Counted from the first letter of the stretch, positions 33,518 through 45,935 are shown. The stretch: 64,000 bases of DNA from Clarkia xantiana subsp. parviflora (GCA_036873135.1 JAPTYO010000022.1:8523785-8587784); one strand, 5' to 3'. Numbers and translations: made by a program. Notes: generated by a model from the letters alone, not told the origin.

Positions 33518-35468
33518 CAATATTAATTTAACAATATTAGGAGAATTAAGAATGCAGTTGGAATTATAATAATAATTAATCTTTATTTTAGATTATATAT
33601 AATACACATAGAGGTTAGGGTTTTCAAATATAATTAGGTTCTCGGCGGCCGGCACTCCATAAAAAATATGCTCCATCGCATGTATATTATGGTTAGGGTT
33701 TCATGTATACTATGGTTGTCATGTACAAATTCTTCTTAATTGGTGATTCAAAAAGTGTCATTTATTAGTTGATGATTTAGCTGTAATTGGCCTCCTCAAC
33801 ACCAACTTCAGTGAGTCCTTTGAGAGACCATATACTACGTTAGCCATGGACTTGAGGTGCTCGTGCTGTCCTCTAGGCTCTCGGCCTGAGTATATATATA
33901 CGATATTGATGCTCATCTTTCTTATGCCACTTGCGAAGGTAATTAGAGCATATATATATTATTGATTTGTAGTTTAAATTGTTATTGTCGTTATTTCAAG
34001 TGTTCATCATCAACATGGATAATGTAAACTTTTTTTTATATAAAATCATCTAATATTATAACAAAACAAATCTAGGTAACAACAAGCATCTTTCTCTTAC
34101 GTTTAAAAACAGATATTGCCGCTCAATTGGAATGTTACGAGATTTGTCATCAACCAAAATCACCTATGTGGAAATTCAAAGGTGAACATTCTTGCAGCAA
34201 TTATGGTAGGTGTTGTTTGGTTTAATAGATTTCCTTATTGATTAAATTTATAATAATTTTATGCGAGTTTGATGTTTTTTTTTTTCCAATTTTATGCGTG
34301 TTCGATGTATCATTATTTTAGAGTACCTAGAAAAAAAATCAGTATTCATGTAATAACAAAATTTCCAGAAATCATTGTTAAATAATAGTGAATATGTTTA
34401 ATTTTGTTATTACATGAATACTGGTTTTTTTCTAGGTACTCTATGGTATCGATCGAGTCACTAAAAAATAGGTAAAGAATGAAATTACATCTCTAATATA
34501 GATTTTTTAGTTAGATTTTGTAGTTTTGGGGTGGGAATTTACATGATCATTTGTTGCATGCAGTATAATGTGAGATTATGTATAACTAGGGTGTTCAATT
34601 AAGTGATAAGCACACGAGGTTTCTATTGGTTGTTAAAAAAAGCTCAAGGAAATACACAATTGGTATCTCTGACACGTTATATCTCTAACTTCAACTCAAA
34701 TAGTAAAACTATAAATTACTTAAATTAAAAGTACAAAATATATTCATCTTAATCATAAATATTTCACTTTAGTTTAAAATAATAATAATAATAATTAATA
34801 CAACTCAAGCTAGAATTAGGGGTTTTAATGTGAGCATGATCTTTTTTAAGGCATCCATTCTTTGATCAGCTAAGTTTATTTTGGTTTTTGGTTCTTTAAT
34901 AATTCAACAAATTTCATCTGAATTATTAAGTAAAAAAATTATTAGTGTATTGCTATAATTTTATTTCTTTAATTTTTTTTTGGTTATAACTATTTTTCTA
35001 TTTTATTAATTTGAAGATGAATTCCATATTCGTATTATACAACTTGAGAATCCTTCAAATTGAAGGGGAAAAAGTAAATAAGTTGTTAAATATATTTTAT
35101 TGGACGATAAAAAATTTGAGTACTTTTTTATAATCAGTTTTTAGTTTTACTTTACACTTATAGTCGTTAATTTTTAATATCATTTTTATATTATTTACAT
35201 AAGCTATTTTCTATTGATTATTATTCTTAGTATAATTAATAGATCATTCTTGAGTATAGGTAATCTATGTAATTCTATTAAATAGTTGTCTATATATTTT
35301 GTCAGCGTGGTGCGTTAGGTTAACATCTAAAAAACGTTCACAGTTTGGCTGCGGAAGTCTATAGTCCGTCACGTAAGAAGTTATTAATTAATAATAAAGA
35401 ACGACATCTCTATAAATTTTAATTTTATTTAGAATTTTTCCCGCGCGGTGCGCGGGGTTAGTATCTAG
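33112..35468 (+). mobile_element. complete non-autonomous Helitron (2.36 kb)
   Basis: Starts A|TCTACTATATTATATTAATTC and ends with CCCGCGC-GGT-GCGCGGG (35440-35456), 8 nt, CTAG|T. It is inserted between A (33111) and T (35469). The first 280 bases closely match the minus-strand Helitron end at 16739. The interior is AT-rich with no Rep/helicase or other protein, so it depends on an autonomous partner for rolling-circle movement. Confidence 0.85.
34319..34443. repeat. 43-bp inverted repeat inside the Helitron
   Basis: 34319-34362 (AGAGTACCTAGAAAAAAAAT...) and 34401-34443 are near-perfect inverted copies around a 38-bp loop, so transcripts would fold into a long hairpin. It may be a small foldback MITE or a microRNA-like inverted repeat. 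Confidence 0.75.
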
Positions 35469-35833
35469 TATAATATAATTTCAATGTGATGCATAATATG
35501 TTGACAAGTAAGCAAATTTAATTTTTTTTCACTTAATTCTATTTGTCCATCTAGATCATATGTTACAAATGATCACGTGACATTATCTTTTCGAACACAT
35601 GGACATTTTAAAATTGTGTCAAAGCTTTACATTCAACCTTGAAAGTGGTTTCAACTCTTTAATAATTTATATAGCAATATTAATTAATAATCTACTCTTT
35701 GGCCAAAAAAAATCTACTAAAAAATAAATTAAAATACAGTGTACTCATGCTTCATTTTATATTAATATTAAAATAATATTTGAATTTTAATAAATACTAA
35801 TATTTTAAATATATAATTATATATATATATATA

Positions 35834-35888
<55 letters not shown>

Positions 35889-37139
35889 ATACATATTATC
35901 ATATGCCATAATATTTGTAAATATGAGACACCATAAAATTGTTCCAAAACTCTACATATAATTTTTAAAGTGGTTATAATTTGTAAGTAAGTTATATAAC
36001 AACATCAATTGATAATTTACTAAAAAAATAAAATAAAATTAAATATGATTCATATTTTTCGATTATACTTATTAAAAGTATATTTGGATTAATACAAATA
36101 TTAAATATATCTATATATATATATATATATATATATATCTATATATATATATATATATATATAGAATAATAGTGAATATAAAAATAAAATGTATATAGAG
36201 AATAAAAAATTATATAGAGCAGTATATTTAATCCAAAAAATTTCATTAACTTAAAAAAAACGTTATACTTATAAAATAGGTAAGAACTAAAAATTAATGT
36301 TTCACACTAAAAATTGAAAAACGCAAGCTTTGCACTCCTTACAAGTTACTTTTATAAGTTGCACTATAGTGGGTGAATAAAAAATAAAAAATAAAACATT
36401 TGACAGTTTTTAATACATATATTGTAGTTAAAGTATTTTGTAGTCAATACATAATTATAATTACTTTTGTAAATTTCTATTATAAAAGATAGATGCATTA
36501 AAATACACATAAAAATAAAATGCAAGTTGGTTAATTTTTTTAAGTACGTTGATAAAATATAGAAATGAAATAATAGGATATTTTAGAAATTAATTAATCT
36601 CTACAATTACTTTATAACTTTATAAATTGAAAAGCAAAAAAAATAGGAAACATTAAACTGAACGAAGAAAAGAATTCAATGTAAAAAAAAAAACATATGA
36701 TTCTCAAAAGAAAACTGAGAATATAATAATAATTAGAAAGTTAATAACCGATATAATATTAAAATATAATATTTTTTAGTAAATATAATTAATATATAAA
36801 TATTACTTTTCTTGATATATATTTTAATAAAATAAACTCAAGTTTGATTTATTATTGTTTACTTTATCAAATAAGTAATGTATCTAATACAAATCATTTC
36901 TTCTAAAAATTTAAGTTAAATGTATTAATTAAAATAGTATTAAAATAAAAAGGACACATTTAAAAAAAAAAAAAAAATTAATCTTAAAAATTAGACAAAT
37001 CTAGTATATGACTAAAAAGTGATTTGCATTTATTTTATCTAATTATTTATTTATTACATATTGAGATATAATTTTTTCGCATTCATAATTTTTATATATA
37101 TATTTTTTATTAAAATAAATATATAACTATTTATTTTTA
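35469..37139. repeat. AT-rich DNA with AT microsatellites
   Basis: Pure or nearly pure AT/TA runs at about 35815-35879 and 36113-36163, ending in a short GT run in the first case. No gene seen. A (TA) run also lies at 33483-33513 in the Helitron. Confidence 0.8.
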
Positions 37140-37258
37140 TTTATATTTTGAAAAACAACTCAAATGTGATTGTATTGTCTTTAGCAAACCCCAACTCATT
37201 ATCCACACGAAGACCAACATAATCGCTCTTGATAAATCTAGAGTTGTTTCTAGGAGCC
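37140..37258 (-). pseudogene. short coding-like fragment beginning at an ATG
   Basis: The minus strand from 37258 reads about 38 codons (MAPRNNSRFIKSDYVGLR..., ending in AT-rich DNA). It is cut four bases upstream of its ATG by the TRIM-like element at 37262. It may be a gene fragment or first exon. Family not recognised. Confidence 0.3.
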
Positions 37259-37261
37259 ATC

Positions 37262-38258
37262 TGTTGGGTATATATTATGGATAAATATATTTTATTATAT
37301 TCAGATAAATCTAGATCATGAGTAAATATATTTTTAGTATATTATCAGATTATGTTTTCTTTATTATATTATTATAGATTTAGTATTTGTTATAGATAAA
37401 GTCATGTATCTATATATATAGGTACATGTACTCAACCCTATATAACATAAATATACTATTCTCATTCTTCTATGTGGTATCACAACACATTTCTAACTCA
37501 CACAAGTACAACTTACAAGCCGCCGCCCACCATCGTCGTTGTCCAGGGGCGGTTGGCGCCGCCGTCAGCTATGCAGATGTCACGCCGTCCGCCCCCTGTC
37601 TCATTCTGTTCTTAGTTTCCCCCCCCCCCCCCCCCTTTTTTTCTAGAAGGATAATAAATCTCTGCTTCCGTGCTGATGGCTTCTGCGTCGGTCCTCTGTT
37701 TTAGCGCTAATTGACAACGCCACCACACCGATGGTCCCTACTATCGTCATGTCCGGCTCAACTCTTCTCTGTTGCCGACTAGATCTCTCCGGGCTTCCGT
37801 CATTGCTGACTGGACCTCAGGGCTACCGTCTTGCCGACTGGACATCTCTGGGCTACCGCCGTGCCGACGGGACATCTCCAAGATTTCTCTGTTGCTGACT
37901 TGACATCTTTGGGCTTCCGTCGTTGCTGACTGGACCTCTACGGGCATCCGCCATTCACGATTGGACTATTCGGGCATTCATCTATATTATTCGTGTCAAG
38001 ATTGGCATTCTTGTCAGAACGTCCGTCTTGCGGGGGCATATAAGGGAATAAGATATATTAGAGATAAATATATCTTATTATATTCAGATAAATCTAGATT
38101 AATGAATAAATATATTCTCAGTATATTATCGGATTATGTTTTCCTTACTATATATTATTATAGATTTAGTATTTGTTATAGATATAGTCTTGTATCTATA
38201 TATATAGGTACATGTACTCAACCCTAAATAACACCAATATACTATTCTCATTCTTCTA
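37262..38258 (+). mobile_element. TRIM-like small LTR element
   Basis: About 1.0 kb with direct repeats at 37262-37472 and about 38038-38258. They share long blocks, for example GGTACATGTACTCAACCCTA and ATTCTCATTCTTCTA. An iMet-type primer site (TGGTATCACAACA, 37475) follows the first repeat and a polypurine tract (GCGGGGGCAT, about 38031) precedes the second. The interior has no gag or pol. It carries a 17-base C run (37619-37635) and a degenerate repeat of about 30 bp (CTCCGGGCTTCCGTCATTGC type) at 37785-37945. The left edge of the second LTR and the target duplication are uncertain. Confidence 0.72.
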
Positions 38259-38562
38259 TAATCCATTCAACCCAGTACTCCAATTCTTTACCTAACCAAC
38301 CAGATGTTCAAAAATGGAGACAATTTGCCACAATTTTGATCTAATCACACTACACTATCACCAATCTCCTAAAAATTCATGAGGCCCATCTCCCATCTCC
38401 CTAATCCCTCATTCGTGCCAACCTGCGCCCTTAAATCGCAATGTTAGCAAGAGTTTTGGTTCCTTGCGTCGCCGAAAAAGTTACAATGGAGAGTCACTGA
38501 GTCAAGGAGGGGAAAACGAAATCTTCATAATCTAGGCGAAACAACATCTTTAAGCGATCATC
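38259..38562. other. short unique region
   Basis: No coding or RNA gene seen. Confidence 0.4.
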
Positions 38563-39161
38563 GTTTTTCCATTTGGTGAATGGACCGCCATAATAGGAGC
38601 CCTTTAATATAAAACCAACAGTTAAGGTAATTGGGTTATATCACATTAGGAATTTTGGGCTAGGCCTAAAATCCCAATTGACTTGAGAGTCCCAAAACAA
38701 AAAAAATTGGGCCTTCCCAATACCTAGGCCGGCCGAACTTGTGATAGTTAAGTTTGTGAGATTTCTCCCACCTCCACTATAAATAGGGGTTGTCAGAGAT
38801 TTATTAGAAGAAAATGACTTTCTTCTCCTAAGTGTTGAGACCAACGAAATCCCTCCCCCTATTTTCTATACATCAGTCGAACCCTATAGGTTCTTGGTGC
38901 CAAATTGCATTGAGAAATTTACCCCAGAGCACCGTCCCTGCTAGGAATCTACATGAAACTTTAATGTGGAGACTATTCCGTGTAGGAGATTCCTTAACCA
39001 GAATCTTTATAGGAGCCGTCCGGCGGATCAAAACTCCCCTTGAAGATCTTGAGACTACAGGAAAGCAATTACTAGTATGTGCCTCTATTCCGTTGCGTAA
39101 TTAGATTACCTAGCATGTACACGTGTTTTGTTGCTGTATTATTTATCCCCTATATCCAACA
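38563..39161 (+). repeat. 5' LTR of Copia-1 (left edge approximate)
   Basis: Ends ATATCCAACA right before the primer site. TATA box TATAAATA at 38778-38785. The left edge is inferred by alignment with the Copia-2 LTR and is uncertain by about 10 bp. Confidence 0.75.
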
Positions 39162-39162
39162 G

Positions 39163-39175
39163 TGGTATCAGAGCC
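39163..39175 (+). promoter_or_regulatory. primer-binding site of Copia-1
   Basis: TGGTATCAGAGCC, complementary to the 3' end of plant initiator-Met tRNA, one base after the LTR. Confidence 0.92.
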
Positions 39176-39687
39176 TGTGTTAGGGAGTTCATGATTTTTT
39201 ATAACTTGATGTACTTGAGTTTTTTAGTAAAACTGATAATCATGAAACTGAGTGTTTTCGGTAAAACTGATGTTCATGGTCTTCAAGAAAAACATGACTT
39301 TTATCAAAATCAAACATTGGATTTATGATCTTAGTAAAATTTGATCATGAAATTTGACCACTAGCCCTAAAGACATGTTTCGGCCTAACCACTTTTAGGT
39401 GTACAAAGTGAAAATTTTAATTTCTTAGTCTCCAAGTAATTCTAAAGTTGGCCGAAATTTTCTTGTATAAAATTTTAATTATTTCGGCCGAAACTATTGC
39501 TAGCTGAATTAGGTCACAATTATGGCTAGATTCACATGATAATTGTGGATAGAAACTATCAGTATATTTTAACACAATATTAGGGATACTGATAATGTTG
39601 ATAGATATTAGTTGCCTAAAAGATTGAGAAAATATATTGTTGATAGATTTATATCACTAATATAGAATCTTGACAATATATAAATAT

Positions 39688-40190
39688 AAACTGTCCAAGG
39701 TTTACCCTATGTTAAAATTAGGTGTCTAAAGTTTGAAATATTAAAATGGACTGTCCCAAGTTTCATTTTTGTTGGAATTTGGTGTCTCTGCGCGTATTTT
39801 CATATCCATTCAATCATTTTTATCAACCCACCCACCCATTCATAATCCGTCACTCATTACTTTTCACAAAATCATCAAATTTCACCTAAAAATTGAACAT
39901 TAAAAAAAAAGATTTTAGAAGAGTGGTGTGGAGCCATTTTCCAAGGACAACAAAGCGAGATTTACTTGCGCGGATGTGACCAACTTCTTAGGTGATGATC
40001 CCGACAAGATGACGAGAAGAGAGTGTGTATGGGAGCTCGAATTTGACAGAAGGTTTCGTCGGAATTGACTTCTCTAAAGTAATCACACCGAGACACCACA
40101 TTTTAACAAAATTGAAACCTTAGACACTACAGTTTAACATTTGAAACTTCAGACAGCTAATTTTAACATAGGGTAAACCATGGACAGTTT
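39688..40190. mobile_element. MITE with long terminal inverted repeats
   Basis: 503 bp. Both ends read AAACTGTCCAWGGTTTACCC inward and continue as inverted repeats for about 50 bp, with a few mismatches (TATGTTAAAATTAG...). The long inverted repeats suggest a Mutator-type MITE. Target duplications are obscured by AT repeats. The homologous Copia-2 leader lacks it, which confirms an insertion. Confidence 0.78.
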
Positions 40191-40389
40191 TTTAGTTATT
40201 AACCCAAATATATATATATATATTGTTGATAGATTTATATCCCAAATATAGAATCGACAATATATATATGTATATGTATGTGCCGAAATTTATATATATA
40301 TATATATTGTGGAAATATTGGAAATTATATCTATAGTTAATATTACTTGGTGGCTAAGTTAAGTTCTTTGTATATTATAAAATTATTTC

Positions 40390-40710
40390 GGCCGGACCAC
40401 TAGTGGGTCATGGGCCGGTCCAATTTTGCACATCCAGGTCAGGTCAACTGACCCGGTAAACCTAAAGTAATCCGAACCGGGTCAAACGAACCTAACCGGG
40501 TCAGGTTCCACTGGTCAAACCGGAGCGGGTGAACCAATCCGGGTTTTCTCAATCAGTCCGACCCATCCGGGTAAGACCGGGTAGCTAATGGGTCGAACTA
40601 AACCGACTCGGTTTGCGTGAAGGACCGAACCGAATTCCTATTAAACCGAACCGGACCGGTTGGACATGAACCAGACCGTTTTGGTCGGACCGACCCAAGT
40701 CAACTGAAAA
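40390..40710 (+). repeat. CCGGGT/ACCGG-rich patch in Copia leader
   Basis: Dense irregular copies of CCGGGTCA, AACCGG and ACCCGG in otherwise AT-rich sequence. A weaker version lies at the same place in Copia-2 (about 46200-46430). Confidence 0.6.
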
Positions 40711-41653
40711 TAGGATGGTCAAGTTTTAAAATTTAAATGTTTTCGAACTTTAAAATTACTTACCAAATGCGAATCAGTTTGAAATTTTCACGTTTTATTA
40801 AAACCTGATACCCATTGTCGATTTTGGGGATGGATCTCGGAAATGCATGATTTTGGGACTGAATCATTTAGTGGGCTGAATTGAAATTGCTTATTGAATT
40901 GATATTATTGCAATATTAGAATTGCGTCTTGACTATGTCAAGCTAGCTGGATACTGCATGTTGTTCGCAGAAACCTGATTTTCAATTAATGAGTTGCGCA
41001 CAAGGATAAACATGCTTTGATTGTTGTTATTGCCTAGAATCCATGACTAGAAGTTCGAATGATTGATTATAAGCATGAATTGCAAGTCAGCCCCAAATGT
41101 TTTAAAATCGAAAACAGTCGCCAAATATGCATGTTTGTAGTCGAGTGATCACGCTTGATGCGAATGCATGAATGTGGAGGATGTAGCTGTATTTGATAAT
41201 TTACTTGGGTAGTAGAATTATATATGCTAGCATGAATTCCTCGGAACATTAGACGTATGAGGCATATGCATGATGATTGGTGTGTTTCTTGGGTGTGGCT
41301 ACATATGATAATTTTCTTATGTAGTAGAATTGTGTAAGTATGCATGAATTCCTCGAAAAGTTTTCAAAAGGGTATTGGAAAAGCCAAGATCGGGTGTATG
41401 TTCTTATTCCCCGTTCCGGTGAGAGAGATCATACCATTTTAAAAGACTGATCAATTACAAAGGAGTTGTCACTAATGTGAACTCCTTCACGGCCTCCTTT
41501 AATTGGTTTACTGGTGGTCGGGTTGGTTAGATGTCTTAGGAATCATTGCTAGCCTCCTTCTATCTCATGGATGTCCAATGTATGCAATTATTTTTCAAAA
41601 TGTTGTTTTCTCCCTGATTGTCGCATGATTATCAATGTGCGTTTTAAGTATAG

Positions 41654-42232
41654 ATGGCTGGATCAGTGCACTTATATATACCTCACAATCTTGATGGTAT
41701 GAATTATAATGCATGGAACGTGTATGTGAGAGATCAACTCGATGCTAGGGGCATCTACGAATGTATTGATGCTAAAGCAAAAAGGACATTGTTGGATGAA
41801 TTTGGTAATCCTCATCCCATTCAAGGGAAAAGGTTCTTGGATGATCAGGAAGCATGCATGGTGATAATGTCAACCTTGGTCGAAGAGGTTGTAGTGGACT
41901 TCAAACCTAACTATTCAGCATTACAGCTTTGGTGTGCCATAAGAATCCGCTTTAGTGGAGGAAAGGCCGCCGGAGCTAGAAATCTGTTAGTTGAGTATGA
42001 TGATCTTATTTCCATAGATGCGAGTGTAATATCCGCACATGACTCTCAGCATGAGAGATATGTATGGAAAATGATATTTGCCATCCTGAAGAGATACCCT
42101 TTATCTTGGTTAGCTAACGACGAAGGGCTGAGTTACCTGATTGAATCAATTAGGTTTACTATAACTCTTATCGTTGAAAGCAACCAACGAAATCAAGAAA
42201 ACTCTTATGTATATCACTACATGGAGTCATGA
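41654..42232 (+). CDS. gag: Copia-1 gag (UBN2 type), N-terminal part
   Basis: 192 codons. It has the plant Copia gag signature LDGMNYNAWNVYVRDQLDAR near the N-terminus, then LWCAIRIRFSGGK and a helical region like UBN2/retrotran_gag_2. No zinc knuckle is seen. The frame ends in TGA about 120 bp before element F, earlier than a full Copia polyprotein, so it is probably truncated by mutation. It would form the particle coat of Copia-1. Confidence 0.75.
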   Translation: MAGSVHLYIPHNLDGMNYNAWNVYVRDQLDARGIYECIDAKAKRTLLDEFGNPHPIQGKRFLDDQEACMVIMSTLVEEVVVDFKPNYSALQLWCAIRIRFSGGKAAGARNLLVEYDDLISIDASVISAHDSQHERYVWKMIFAILKRYPLSWLANDEGLSYLIESIRFTITLIVESNQRNQENSYVYHYMES

Positions 42233-42354
42233 GGCTAGTTGTGGTCCGAGGGCCATAGAGGGAACAGGATCGACTTGGTCCTAAAACGATATTCGCTGCG
42301 TCAAACACCATTGATGAAAGTGCATCTCAGGTACACCTCATCTTTGCACACGAG

Positions 42355-43076
42355 TGTTCTCTGTGGGCTTCTCCTTCTCGACCTTCTTCCTTGTGGGCTT
42401 CTTCTTCCCGGACTTCTACTTCTTGGGCTTCTTTCTTCTCGATCCTTTCCTTGGATACCTGCAAATAGGCACCCGGGGGGGGGGGGGGGGGGGGGCAGGA
42501 AGCCCACTCCGAAGCTTAAGTGAGTATGAACTTTAGACAGAGGTAGTGAGCTTAGAGAGAGAGTGAGAGATTACCTTTAATTGTGGGGAGGAAGTCTCTA
42601 TTTATAGAGCTCCTATTGAACCGCCCCGGTTCCAGTGGTTTCCTGGTCCGGTTGTGGAAGGTTCGTAATATAAGTTGGTCTTGACCGTAAATAAGGTGTA
42701 TTTGACCCCGATTCGACATTAGATAAGTTTATCATAGCTAAGTGTGGGTGTCTAGCCTCCAAGGGCGAGCCCCGGGCGAAATATCGTCCGGGGGTAGGGG
42801 TCCGGACGAGGGGAACTCGTCCAGATGGAGGGGGGGGGGTACCCGCCCGGGTACCCCTAAGGTCTTGCTCGGGTAACCCAAGCAAGGATCCCTTGATTGG
42901 GTTGCCCTCCATGTGGTTTTTCCACCCGGGGCCTTCCCGAGTGGTTTTCGCCACTCGGGGTGTTTTCCGGGCCCTTGTGGTGGGCCTTCCGTGTTCGTGA
43001 TCTAAGTTTCGAATTATATTCGGTTATAGACCAATTACTTGGTCCAATTAGTGATAACTTGGGCGTATATCCAACA
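42355..43076 (-). repeat. 3' LTR of element F
   Basis: 722 bp, TGTTCTCTGTGGGC...ATATCCAACA. It contains a 21-G run (42475-42495), a 10-G run near 42830 and a minus-strand TATA box (plus CTATTTATAGAG, about 42597). The polypurine tract CTTGACTGGGGGAAAG (minus) abuts it at 43077-43092. Confidence 0.78.
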
Positions 43077-43092
43077 CTTTCCCCCAGTCAAG

Positions 43093-44503
43093 GAATGGTT
43101 TAACCTTTTCTCGACTCTATTTTTGCAGAATATCGCCCAAGCGAGTAGGAGGACGTACATTCGTGACGATCCCGGCCTTCATCGGGTGCTCGAGACGCGT
43201 CGTGATTTCCATGCCCCCTGCTTTTGGGAAGGTTAACACATGTGCGAAAAATGCTTTTATTAAATTTAAGAAAGTTTACGTCATGATAATACTTTATGAG
43301 GGTAAGAATTACGAGCCTTTGTCTCGTTTTACTTATCCTCCGGACTGTGTCCTTTTGTTCGTGTCTCCTTTTTATTAGAGACTTTTGGAAAAAAAAAAAA
43401 ACTCTAGCATATCCGTTTATAAGGCATGCTTGTAGGCTCCATTTCATTATTTGCCTCCTCCTTCATCTATTCTAGAGTACTTTTTCTCTCCATCTTTACT
43501 AGAGCACCTCCCTCTATTTCTTCAACCTAGGTTTTCTCCTCCACCTCCTTTTCCAATTTTTCCACCCAGTAAACCCAATCAAGTCACCAAATTTCACATG
43601 GATTTCTCCTAGGTTTGATTTAGGGTTGGATTTGGCTTGGAGGGTTTGGCTCGGATCGGCCGGCGGCGGGACACCTGCTTGGAGGCGACGTCGGGCAGAG
43701 GACCGGAGAGCTTAGGGGGCATCGCTGGGCAAGGATCGGCCCCAGTGAGGCTGGGCACAGAGCCGACGGGGCCGGGCACGGTGGCTGGATTCCTCCCGGC
43801 GGCAGGTGGTGTCGACGGCGACTGGAATCCTCCCGGCGGCGAGGGGCGGCGGTTCCAACGGTGAGTTTGGCTCTGTATCGGTTTTAAAGCCGGTTTAATT
43901 CCATCTCTTTAAAGGTTTGGATCCTTAGCCTTTTGGTTGTGTGTTCTCCATTGATTGCTATAAAAGCTAGTTAATTGCCATAGATACTTGAGTTGCTCCA
44001 TTGTGTCTTGTTGATTGGAAGTGGAGGATTGCCTTTTGTTGTTGAGCTTGGAGTATTTTTTAGGTGAGCATTTGATATAGATGTTGCCCTCTTAAGAATT
44101 TGGTAGGTGATTGGTTTTTTGGTACCTTAGTACCATGCCTAGGTCACCCCTTGCTTGTATAAATGATATATGCTCTCATGGAGGATATTTGGCTTTCATT
44201 ACCTTAGGTAGTGTTGTGGTGAATTTATTTGTTTCCCCCCCTTAGGGGTATTTTCCATGCTTTGCCCATCATAGTCCCCCCTTTGACAAGTAATATCGTC
44301 CATGCACGTGTCTTTTGCCCCCGTAGTAAGAATTTGATCTTTATGCACTTTGGGACGTACCCTTGGGTAGGTTGGTCTTGATGGATTCATGTGGAATTAT
44401 GGAGTTGGTAATTTCGGACGGACCGTCGTTTTTCTTCTCCTTGCCAGGCGTTATTTTGGAGCTTTTACCAGGCTAAGAAGTGTCATTCCATTTTTTCTTC
44501 AGA
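43093..44503. other. untranslated part of element F
   Basis: Includes a GC-rich island at about 43640-43860 (GGCGGCGGGAC, GGCGACG motifs) that looks like captured first-exon DNA, and a T/C-rich stretch upstream. An acceptor-like TTTTTTCTTCAG lies at 44491-44502, just before the ATG. Confidence 0.45.
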
Positions 44504-44713
44504 ATGAGTAAGCCTTCTTCTCATAAGGCTTCCCGTAATGGCCTTGCCTCTAGTGCTCCAATAATCCATTTTCCGCATAAGAGGTTATTTATGGGAAGGC
44601 GGTTCCCGCATCCCGATCTGATTCTGGACTACGTCCCGGAGATGTCCGATTCTGATTCGGATACGGAGGTCGAATTGCGGCCCATCCTTGAGGATGGGCT
44701 GGCTTTTCTTTGA
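44504..44713 (+). pseudogene. start of the opposite-strand gene of element F
   Basis: ATG 44504, MSKPSSHKASRNG..., 69 codons, with an acidic SDSDSDTEVE stretch. The MSK start after a pyrimidine-rich CAG parallels the starts at 49699 (D) and 59513 (C). The body of the gene is missing because Copia-2 inserted at 44730. Confidence 0.5.
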
Positions 44714-44729
44714 GACCTTGTGTTCTTAT

Positions 44730-45310
44730 TGTTAGCATATGGTGACGTGGCGCCATAAATGGTAGCCCGTTAATACTAAGGATTTTACCTAAGATAATTG
44801 GGTAAATGTCACATTAGGTTAATTGGGCTTGACCCAATTCCTAATTGACATGGGAGGCCCAAAATTGGGCCTCCCTCCTTAATAGCGTAGTTCGGCCGAA
44901 CCCTAGTACCACATAGGATGGAGTTGACTTTTGTCCACTCCACCAATCCTATATATAGGGGACTCACCTAAGGGGTTTTATACATCCAGTAATTCATAAG
45001 CCCCTCAATTGAGGAACTTGAGAGAAACCCTCTCACCCCCTTAGTAGTGATTTCAGCACACCATCATCTCAGTCCCAGGTTCTGTTCCCGTTGAAGAATC
45101 GATCAGAGGATTTGCTGTGGAGCTTATACCGTGTAGGAATTCTTCTCAAGAAGAACTTGTACGGGTTCCGACCGGAGGATCAGAACTCCCTCCACAACGT
45201 TCTTGGGCAGGAAAGCTATTGAGGTATGTGTACATTATGACGCTGCGTAATTAGATTACTTACATGTACACGTTTAGCATTCTCTAGTTTTACGTCTCCG
45301 TAATCCAACA
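44730..45310 (+). repeat. 5' LTR of Copia-2
   Basis: 581 bp, TGTTAGCATATGG...AATCCAACA, with TATATATAGGG at about 44950. It is followed by TGGTATCAGAGCC. Confidence 0.85.
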
Positions 45311-45311
45311 G

Positions 45312-45324
45312 TGGTATCAGAGCC
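45312..45324 (+). promoter_or_regulatory. primer-binding site of Copia-2
   Basis: TGGTATCAGAGCC, the initiator-Met tRNA type, one base after the LTR. Confidence 0.92.
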
Positions 45325-45935
45325 CGAGTTAGGTGTTCTTAAAATTTGATAAACGGATGTTCTTGAATATTCATAAAAAACCAAAAATTTTATTTATGAA
45401 AACCATGAGTAATCCAAAAATTTTAAACAAGTTTTATGTGTTTGATCTTTAAAAACTTAAAATTTTCAGAATTTTTATAGATCAAAACCGAAAATTTTGG
45501 TTCAAATATTGAGTTTGATGTTCATGATCTTCAAGAACACAATGAGTTTTATCAAGAACACTTTTTGGATTCATGATCATAATAGTGTTTGATCTTAAAA
45601 TTTGACAATTTTTCCAATTAAGGGTGTTTGTGCCGAAAAACCTAGTAAATTATTAGGTAAAATTTTTAACTTCTTAGGGTCCAAGCAAGGTAATTTCGGC
45701 TGGCCTAGGTTAGGGATATAGTTTGCCATATTTTAATTTTATTAGAAGGTAACTAAATATCTATAAGTTGGAAAATATGGATAGGTTCACAATATAATAT
45801 TGAAACATATATTAACTATCAGTATATATAGCTAAAATATAGGAATTAATATATATTGATAGATTTAATTGCTATTAAAGATTAAGTAAATATATTGTCT
45901 ACATATATTTTAATCCCTAAAGATATATTTGACAA

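Larger units (their letters stand above)
38563..42354 (+). mobile_element. Copia-1 retrotransposon, left part
   Basis: 5' LTR (about 38563-39161), iMet primer site, an unusually long leader (about 2.5 kb, with a MITE inside), then gag from 41654. It is cut at 42354 by element F. The rest (protease, integrase, RT, 3' LTR) should lie right of the window. The leader is homologous to that of Copia-2. Confidence 0.85.
42355..44729 (-). mobile_element. Tat-like Gypsy element F, 3' part
   Basis: Minus-strand element. Its 3' LTR (42355-43076) lies at the left, followed by a polypurine tract, about 1.4 kb of untranslated DNA and the start of an opposite-strand gene (44504). It is cut at 44729 by Copia-2. 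The layout matches elements D and C. The flanking ACGAG (42350-42354) would be one copy of its target duplication. Confidence 0.75.
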
